Shown piece by piece: positions 57,101-64,000 of a DNA stretch of 64,000 nucleotides (positions are counted from its first letter, which is position 1; every line of letters starts with the position of its first letter). The translations under genes were made by a program, and so were the position numbers. The DNA is from Protopterus annectens. Lineage: Eukaryota > Chordata > Ceratodontiformes > Protopteridae. The notes beneath the pieces were generated by a model that saw only the letters and a program-made list of their open reading frames with translations, did no database searches and was not told the origin of the DNA. The DNA is taken from contig NC_056730.1 in the NCBI RefSeq assembly GCF_019279795.1, positions 613,154,890 to 613,218,889 of the forward strand. The letters are read 5' to 3'.

Positions 57101-57354
57101 ACCGATAACATTTTTCAAAGTTTCTTCATGGTTACATTCCAGCATGTTTTACAATTCAGAGTTAAAATAAGCACAAAATTTTGTGTTCATTTTATATATC
57201 TTTGAAGCACTCTATAATGCTTTTTTCCTCATCAGCAAGTATAGCTACCATATTTATGCTCGCTAGCATATTTGGTGGCTAATTTTTTTTTTTTTTGCAG
57301 CTGGCTGCAGCATGTACTGCTATTTCTGGAGTCAAAAAAGCTCCCACATCAGTG
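54115..57354 (-). mobile_element. Harbinger-derived tandem unit 3 (split by L2)
   Basis: The unit is 54115-55078 joined to 56565-57354, about 1.75 kb. The C-terminal transposase frame 54889-54545 (114 codons) has HLVGDTGYALEPW and RNILECVFEMFKSQF. The N-terminal part lies at 56871-56680, right of the L2. The break falls between CTATTACCCAA and GTACCATTGG. Unit 2 reads straight through here (CTATTACCCAAGTACAATAGG). At 57354 similarity to the unit stops, exactly at the point where units 1 and 2 join their neighbour. Confidence 0.85.
55079..56564 (+). mobile_element. L2-like LINE, 5'-truncated, inserted in unit 3
   Basis: 1486 bp with a polymerase C-terminal frame of 204 codons (55045-55659, of which the L2 part starts at 55079): ENWMSQNHLFLNANKSKILL, FAKLLSVTIDE, YLLPSLLYGAPLLTNLAS and CYNKISKFA. 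The frame continues after a stop with WNALPPSLRIANNLELFKS. A long AT-rich 3' UTR ends in AAATAAATAAATAAATAAAG. It is less decayed than the L2 copies at 39-43 kb. No clear target duplication beyond one or two A residues. Confidence 0.88.
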
Positions 57355-58444
57355 TTTGTTGCTTACACAAGCTCAGCACAACACATAGGCATTCACGATT
57401 CTGGGCCTTGGTACTATTTAATGCACCAACTGCTATACATATTAAAAGAGATCAGTTACCACTTATTTGGTGTCTGGTAGGCAATTGCTAGTACATGTAA
57501 AAGACATACCTCCAGATTCATGAAGGAAATATTCCATGCAGGAACAGTGTACATGTTCCTGCACAGAATATGGCTGCCGAGGAATCTATGAACGTGCAGT
57601 TTTGACATGCGTTTGCGGCCCTACATTGTTCCTGCATGGAAAGCCATGCAGTATGCTAATCAGCTCATTTACTGGTGAAAACCATGCAGTTGAGCTGATT
57701 TAGTGATCCAGGAAGTAGGCAGGTCTCTGTGCAGGAACAATGTAAGATGCAGAAATGCATTTGGTTACTAACCGAATAAATGTCTGCAAAAAAGAAAACA
57801 GAGCCATGACAGCTCCAATAAAAGCAAGCATTAAAGTGGTTGGCCATGCCAATGGCCAACTATATGGCCATTGGCAAGGGCAAGTGTTTAATTTTTATAA
57901 AAATAAATGTTTATTTTTTTTGGCTAATCTTGTCTGTTAAGCATAGGGCAGCGCCATGCAAATGAAATGGTGGGGAAAATAAAAAAAAAAAAGAAAAGTA
58001 CAATTTAGGTGAAATCTGCATTTTGCCATTATAGTCAATAGCAAGTCAAGTCAAAACAATGGCAGGGAACATTGGTTGCTAAGGGGGAAGGCTCTTGTGT
58101 AGTGCAGTGACTATGGAGTAAGGCAGTGAGGTATGTTGATGAGGGGACTTATACTGAATCACAAAATTCTTCTAAGTCTCACACTGCACCTAGCCGTGTA
58201 GGTGCTCTAACACCTATGTGTAGACAGGAGGAGCAACTAACATGAAAAGGGGGTGTGTCATGCTTGTTATAATCACATTGGAGCTCCATTGGCTGGGTTT
58301 GTGCTTAGCGCAGCACAGCTAAGCAAGGGGGTGTGTCTAAAGCTGTATACACATTTCATGAACAGAGGTGCATGTTTACGCCTAGGGGAGGGCCATTTCT
58401 TGCTGTTTACATTAGCTAAATGGGTCTGGGCGGTGCGCTGGGGC
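57355..58444. other. Unassigned sequence with a foldback segment
   Basis: 57530-57750 contains inverted segments: TACATTGTTCCTGCATGG near 57622 against GTGCAGGAACAATGTAA near 57729, and CAGCTCATTTACT against AGTTGAGCTGATTTA. This suggests a small foldback or MITE remnant. No coding sequence is supported elsewhere. Confidence 0.4.
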
Positions 58445-59165
58445 TGAAAAAGGAAGGATGTAGGAAAAGAAAAAGAAAATAGCAGAACAAGAGAAATATA
58501 GTACAAACAGCAATATGGGATAATGCAGCACACAATGGACCATTGAAAGCACTCAATAATCTAGCTGGCAGGTGGCTGCATAGCTGAAAATGGTAGGAGA
58601 TGTAAACAAATTAAAGGGCAACAGCACTATAAAGGAGAAATGAAGTAGAAATCACTAATATGGGACTCTTGCAACTCACAATGGTCCAGGTAAAGCACAC
58701 AATGATACAGCTGGCAGGTGGCTGCATAACTGAAAATTGGAGGAGATATAAAAAAGAAAGAAAGGGCAACAGCACAATAAAGGAGAAATGAAGTAGAAAT
58801 TACTAATATGGGATTTTTGCAACTCACAATAGCCCAGGTAAAGCACACAATAATACAGCTGACAGGTGGCTGCATAGCTGAAATGGGAGGAAATGTAAAA
58901 AAAGAAAGGGCAACAGCACAATAAAGGAGAAATGAAGTGGACATCACTAATATGGGACTCTTGCAACTTACAACGGACCAGGCAAAGCACAGAATAATAC
59001 AGCTGGCAGGTAGCTGCATAGCTGAAATTGGGAGGAGATGTAAGTAAAAAATAATTAAAAAGGGCAACAACAGAATAAAGGCAATCATGCACAAAATACC
59101 AGTAATGCCTCCAACACTCACAGTGGCCAAATCAAAGCCACAATTAATTTCGGCGGCAGCTGGAA
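58445..59165. repeat. Tandem array, period about 146 bp, five units
   Basis: The phrase GCTGGCAGGTGGCTGCATA (with variants) starts at 58564, 58710, 58859 and 59003, spacings of 146, 149 and 144 bp. Diverged half-units lie at both ends (58445 and 59150). Each unit carries AGGGCAACAGCAC, AGGAGAAATGAAGTAGAAAT and ATATGGGACTCTTGCAACTCACAA. Overlapping minus-strand frames of 138 and 167 codons are repeats of the array, not genes. The array lies directly upstream of the Harbinger transposase relic. Confidence 0.9.
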
Positions 59166-59870
59166 TGTATCATAGTCAGCCAATCATGCAGGCAGCATCT
59201 GCAGCACAACAGCATGAAGTATGGAAATACCTTAAAGTCTGCTTTTTCCCACAAACTCTGCACCATTGGTGTATACATTTGGGGGAATTTTAATTGGAAA
59301 AATGTTAAGGGCTGCCATTGCTTTGATCCATCAGTATGCGCTAGAGGCTGAGGGCGGCGAAGAGGATAATGCTGACAACTGCCACAGACCAAGGAGGAGG
59401 AGAAGAGTGTTCAGACCCAGGGTAACCTACCAGGGGTTATATGATCTGGAAATAGTAGAGCTTTACAGGGTGGATAGAGACATACTTCAGCAACTCACTG
59501 AGCTATGCCGGCCTCAACTCAGAGCTAGAACCAACTGAGGGGAACCCATCCTGGTGGATACCAAGGTATGTGAAGCCTTAAGAATTCTAGCTACAGGTAC
59601 TTTCCAAACACCTACTGGGGACATGGAGGGAGTCTCACAGGCATCTGCATCCAGGGTACTCCACCAGTTCCTGGATGCCATGTACCACATGCTGGTGAGC
59701 ACATTTACTTCCCCAACACCTGTGATGAGAGGACCAGCAATATGCATCTCTTCCACCATGTAGCAGAATACCCGGAGGTACTGGGTGCCATAGACTGCAT
59801 GCACATCCACATCAAAGCACCATCCGGTGAACAGGGTAGGGTCTACATAAACTACAAAGGCTTCCTCTCC

Positions 59871-60022
59871 AGGAGGGTGGCCTAATGGTTAAGGTGTTTG
59901 CCTTACAAACACAAGGTGCAGGGTTTGAGTCTCACAAGGGATAATTGGCTAGGCTTACAATGGCCCACAAGGGCAGTTAGCTTAGTACTTATCTATGAAT
60001 CTATGAATCTATGAATCTATGA
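59871..60022 (+). mobile_element. tRNA-derived SINE with CR1-like 3' end
   Basis: The head has an A box (TGGCCTAATGG), an anticodon arm most like valine tRNA with TAC in the loop, and a B box (GGGTTTGAGTCTC). The body TTGGCTAGGCTTACAATGGCCCACAAGGGCAGTTAGCTTAGTAC matches the CR1 3' end at 20744-20800 read on the minus strand. The tail is four ATCTATGA-type octamers. It interrupts the transposase frame between KGFLS and INFQVMC. The head is not an intact tRNA gene. Confidence 0.85.
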
Positions 60023-60221
60023 ATCAACTTCCAAGTCATGTGCAATGCCCAGGGCATTATTACGAATGTGTGTGCTGGCAGCCCTGGAAGCTATCATGAC
60101 TCCCACATCTGTCATTCATCACAGCTGTAGCAGGCATTTGTTAGTGGGGGCATACCATATGGCTATCTGGTGGGGGATGCTGGCTCTGCACTGGAGCCTT
60201 GGATGATGACACCCATCAGAA

Positions 60222-60272
60222 ATGCACACACACACATACACACTTGCATACACAGACATACACACACACACA

Positions 60273-60357
<85 letters not shown>

Positions 60358-60364
60358 ACACACA
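60222..60364 (+). repeat. (CA)n microsatellite within transposase
   Basis: Imperfect start (CACACATACACACTTGCATAC) then about 50 nearly pure CA units with ACAGACAC interruptions. It replaces the short stretch that normally links the second Asp and the Glu of the transposase. Confidence 0.95.
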
Positions 60365-60726
60365 AGAAAGCCATAATGAGGCACATGCACAAACCAGGAT
60401 AATTATAGAGTGTGTGTTTGCGATGCTCAAGTCATGGTTCTGCTGCCTTGACATATCTGGTGGAGCCTTGCAGTACATTCCAGCCACATGTGCACACGTT
60501 CATAGTATGTGCCATGCTACACAATATGATCCTATGGAAACAGCTGCAGCAGGAACAGCATGGGGAAGCGCCACACAGCCCATCACCATTGCCAAGGTCC
60601 CCACAGGCACAGAGGGATTCACAGGAGGAGACCCCTGATCCTGCTCCAATAGGTAGAAGGAGGTGTGCCCAGTATGCTCAGGCTTTGTCAAAGAGGCAAT
60701 GCATTGCACACACACTGACAGTGTAG

Positions 60727-63140
60727 GGACCCCAGGGACTGACACTTGTCTCTGACTCGCACACACAGTAAAATGGATGACACACACATCACATTACCTG
60801 TAACTTACCATATATAGGCAGTGTACTGTGTGCATCCAACATAGGTGGCCTTGAAGCACTGTCCTCATAACTGCTGCAAGCACAAGGTAATTCAGTCTTC
60901 TTAACAATAAATGAACGGAATAGTATGTTCTGCTAGTATATCTATGGTACTGCTGCATGCATGCAAGGCAATGGAGATAGCAGCACACAACTGGCAGCTA
61001 TGTTGGCAACCAGGAAATTTCTGGCCAAAACTGGCCTCCACACACTATGCAGTAGTATTCAAGGCGGCAAATCCCACTGCAGTATAGATGTGGGGACAAC
61101 TAAGTGGGGGTCATAGGTCACAGACATGGATGTTAAGGTGGGGTCCCATAACCATCCCTCACACCCACACAAAAATCACAGAGAAATGTCTGGTAAAGGC
61201 ACACAAATGGCGGAAATGTTGAATTAACTCCTTACAGACTCACACAGTGATAGCACAGCAGGTCCCACAGTTGCAGTAAGGCGATGAAGGGTAAGAAATT
61301 TGAAACTCAAATGCATGCCAGTACGATCTGACCTGGGTTCTTTACTGATATGCCTCCAGTCCACAAGACAGGGCACAATAATATGGTAAATGGAACCAAA
61401 ATGTAAAGCAAATACCAGCAAAGTCTGTGCAAATGTGTACAGTGGACAGGTGTGCCCCCCCATATACCCACACAAATGCAGTAACATATATGTTTGCATG
61501 GAAATAGCAGCATAGCACACATAGGCAGGGCTGTACCAATACACATGAAAACATGTTGCCTGTCCACAACATGCAGGGGTCAATAAGCTATGTGTATGTG
61601 TGGTTAATACTGTCTGGATCCGCTAACCAGCATGTTCTCCTGGCAGTCATCTTGTACTGCCCTAGGTACAGTGCTGCTTTTGACAGGGCCCTATGCAGAT
61701 AACTGCAGTGCTGACTGTTATGCATGTCAGTGAAACTGCTCTGCCACTGACATACCTGGAAGTCACAGTGCTATGTGGAATATGCTACACATACTAATGA
61801 CATCTTGAAGGATTTGTAGCACAGGTGCCAAGGCTTTTGTGAATATAAGTGCTGTGTTGTACTTTTGCCAGTGGTCATTCTCAATAATCCTTTTTCTTAT
61901 GCTTGCTTTAACAAATAATGACATGACTGCCCAGTTGAATGCACTCTGTACCCACACCCATAACTCCCAACCTCTGACAGCAAGATGTGTGGACAAGGGC
62001 AGAAAGAAAAGTGGAACAAAGGCACAATGATAGGCATGTATTGTAAATATCACCCTTACATACTGAGAAAGTTAGTGGGGTGAGGGGCTTGCAGTAGTGG
62101 GAATTGTCTGAAGGTTATGTATTTGGAAACAGTAATGTCTGTATTATTTTGTAACATCACACGTCAATTATATGTAACTAACTTGCCATAAAAAACACTA
62201 ATTTATGTAGAAAGGATGAAACCTCTAGCCAAACACCTGGATAACCTGCCAAAGAATGTACAAATCAGAGGTATGCACACACAAGGATATGACATCTCAG
62301 GTTAGAGAGATACCACAGAAGCAGGATATCCCAAGCCAGTATATCACCAGGTTGCTGGACTGTTCACACAGCTGTGTGTCATTACAACACTGGCTGTAGC
62401 TGCACCTCACAAACCACCTTGTTGGGCAAAAATTTATATATCTGCCCTCATAATATTGGTCTATGCATCATACAACTACTGTTCCTCTGGTAAAGCACTG
62501 TGATGATCTGACGATGTCTCTCACTAGGTAATAACACAATACATTGCAGTTTCAGACTACAGATACGTCAGAAAATGTCTGCTAAACCAAACAAGTACCC
62601 TGAGGAAAGTCCTGTGTACACATGAGAGGTATGGCTGTAGCACACAAAACCCTGGACTGGAGTACACCTATCTCTGGAATGGAGTCCCACCCTAACTATG
62701 GAAGGTCACACTGGGCATGATCCTACACTTAGAGAATCACAGGACATGTTGGAACCCACATTGGAATATATAACTGCACTGTGTATATATGCCTGTGCAT
62801 ACAGATAGCTATGTACACCTCAACTGCCCCCCCCACACACACACACATCATATGTAATATATCTGTATCTGTTGTGTGAGATAGACATACATATACATGG
62901 GCAACAGATACCATATGTCAAGCATACATACACATAGATGGGAACTGAGAGACAGACAGTGATACAGAGAGAGAGAGACACACACAGGGGGACACAGAGT
63001 GAGTCACACATACGGATACCCTGAATGGTATACACTGATGTCCTGCTGTGGACAGTGGCATATTAGTTGTAAACAGTCGCAAGTGGCAGCATAAAAGGTC
63101 AGCCCCATTGTGTAACATTACTGAGGTTGAGTTTATAATA
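60727..63140. other. Unassigned sequence
   Basis: About 2.4 kb downstream of the transposase relic, possibly the non-coding remainder of the Harbinger element. A short AC/AG-rich tract lies at 62827-62995. No frame in this stretch has recognisable motifs. I see no second Harbinger gene here. Confidence 0.4.
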
Positions 63141-63145
63141 TCACA

Positions 63146-63204
<59 letters not shown>

Positions 63205-63448
63205 ACAGTTGTGTATGTGAGAGTGAGAGCGTGTGTGTTTGTAGGTAAAACCGTTTTAGACCATTCCCACCCACAATACTTCCCAGTGCCCCACTTTATC
63301 ACTCCTGTTGATACCCCTTATCAGCAGCTTTGGTCAGTTGCCAGCCCAGTAAGCTCTGTAGTGTGTGTGATAATGATGTAACACAATAGTACAAATCACT
63401 AGCTAGACAGGGGTTCTAATTGCAGATATGGCAAATGAGTGTGTGTGT

Positions 63449-63515
<67 letters not shown>

Positions 63516-63830
63516 TTTGTAGGTGAAACAGTTTTAGGCCATTCCCACCCACAACACTTCCCAGTGCCCCACTTTACCCCTCCTGCTGATGTCATTCCCC
63601 TTATCAGCACCTTTGGCCAGTTGTCAGCCCAATAAGCGTTGTAGTGCATGCGATAACTGCGTAACACTATAATACAAATAACTAGATAGGCAGGTGTTTG
63701 ACTCTCAGATCTGGGAAATGTGTGTGTGAGTGTATAAGTGTGTGTGTAATTGTGTATGTTTGTAGAAAGAAGTAGTTTGATGTTACCCACCCATTGGCCT
63801 ACTGTATCAGTCATGCCGATATCACTCCCC
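63141..63830 (+). repeat. GT-containing minisatellite, units about 280 bp
   Basis: Two units and part of a third. Each has a (GT)n tract (63148-63202; 63437-63512; degenerate at 63718-63760) and then TTTGTAGGTAAAACCGTTTTAG or variant. The unit continues with CCATTCCCACCCACAA, CTTCCCAGTGCCCCACTTTA, CCCCTTATCAGCA and GTAACAC. The third unit stops at CCCCTTAT (63830), where a CR1 3' end begins. Confidence 0.85.
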
Positions 63831-64000
63831 TTATAGGTTCATAGGTGTGTACTAGGCTAATGGCCCTGGAGCCATTACAAGTCTAGCCCATAAAAGTGCC
63901 TTGCCATTTTACCACCTGACATTAGTTCCCAGTGACCCCATCAAGTAAAGCCACTGGAACAATCCCTGGTATGAACTTTCTATTACCAATCCACTCATCA
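63831..64000 (-). mobile_element. CR1 LINE 3' end (runs off right edge)
   Basis: AGGTTCATAGG...TACTAGGCTAATGGCCCTGGAGCCATTACAAGTCTAGCCC matches the terminal block of the CR1 at 20731. The end ACCAATCCACTCATCA parallels CCCATCCACTCATCA at 20922. Only the 3' UTR is in the window. Confidence 0.8.

Larger units (their letters stand above)
59276..60726 (+). pseudogene. PIF/Harbinger transposase, second locus
   Basis: Starts with an acidic then Arg-rich N-terminus (59287-59420) leading to YQGLYDLEIVELYRVDRD. After a TGA near 59536 it continues with VCEALRILATGTFQTPTGDMEGVSQASASRVLHQFLD (helix-turn-helix region). A shift near 59700 precedes IDCMHIHIKAPSGEQGR, with the first Asp codon at 59793-59795. 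A SINE follows at 59871-60022. Next come VMCNAQGIITNVCAGSPGSYHDSH, GDAGSALEPWMMTP (second Asp at 60176-60178, usual Tyr changed to Ser), a CA microsatellite, and IIIECVFAMLKSWFCCLDISGGALQY (Glu at 60408-60410). Clearly a different subfamily from the tandem units at 44-57 kb. Confidence 0.85.

Noticed and set aside
58627..59130. Overlapping minus-strand frames of 167 and 138 codons with repeated hydrophobic blocks, suggesting a membrane protein
   Set aside because: The repetition is that of the 146-bp tandem array in DNA. Frame openness follows from the unit sequence.
58445..59165. CRISPR-like array
   Set aside because: Units are contiguous diverged tandem repeats of about 146 bp with no constant short repeat and unique spacer pattern, in a vertebrate context.
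59871..59945. Possible valine tRNA gene
   Set aside because: A and B boxes are good, but the acceptor stem does not pair and the sequence continues into a CR1-like tail.
60119..60640. Several long frames of Cys/Val or His/Thr repeats around the CA tract, and similar ones at 9219-9488, 62918-63635 and the TA tracts
   Set aside because: They are translations of dinucleotide repeats in different frames and have no coding meaning.

Overview
This is a non-coding, transposon-saturated stretch of a vertebrate nuclear genome. It holds no complete host gene, rRNA, tRNA gene, operon or CRISPR array that I can support. Nearly all recognisable sequence derives from mobile elements at different stages of decay: CR1-type LINEs, L2-type LINEs, a LINE with a restriction-like endonuclease, a DIRS tyrosine-recombinase retrotransposon, PIF/Harbinger DNA transposons, at least two MITE-like families, tRNA-derived SINEs and long dinucleotide microsatellites. 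The mix of CR1, L2, DIRS, Harbinger and a V-SINE-like SINE, with no L1 or endogenous retrovirus, suggests a large-genome non-amniote vertebrate. A lungfish is my first guess; an amphibian or early-branching fish is also possible. This is inference from element content, not a species identification.

Layout. 1-990: 5' part of an L2-like LINE on the minus strand, with a 2A-like peptide motif. 2.0-5.5 kb: small repeats, a long-TIR MITE and local duplications. 6.6-8.3 kb: remains of a possible two-exon gene. 9.1-20 kb: several CR1 copies in both orientations and an L2 3' end. 20.7-25.0 kb: the best-preserved CR1 (minus strand), with both ORFs almost readable. 25.0-26.9 kb: a foldback arrangement of an unassigned repeat. 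27.3-30.1 kb: another CR1 (plus strand). 30.1-36.4 kb: a restriction-like-endonuclease LINE that appears split by about 4.3 kb of other repeats and also carries a SINE with a clear 12-bp target duplication. 36.5-37.6 kb: CR1. 39.1-43.6 kb: two L2 copies in opposite orientation, flanking a repeat that contains a second copy of the long-TIR MITE.

44.3-57.4 kb is the most informative region. A Harbinger-derived unit of about 1.75 kb is present three times in tandem. A complete-length 6.4-kb DIRS element interrupts unit 1, and a 1.5-kb L2 interrupts unit 3. The DIRS element keeps its inverted termini and its internal complementary region. 58.4-60.7 kb holds a tandem array followed by a second Harbinger transposase pseudogene, itself interrupted by a SINE and a CA microsatellite. 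The window ends in a GT-rich minisatellite truncated by the 3' end of another CR1.

The pieces interact as parasites of one another. The SINE at 59.9 kb shares its 3' end and octamer-like tail with the CR1 family, so CR1 is its likely mobilising partner. The nested insertions give a relative chronology.
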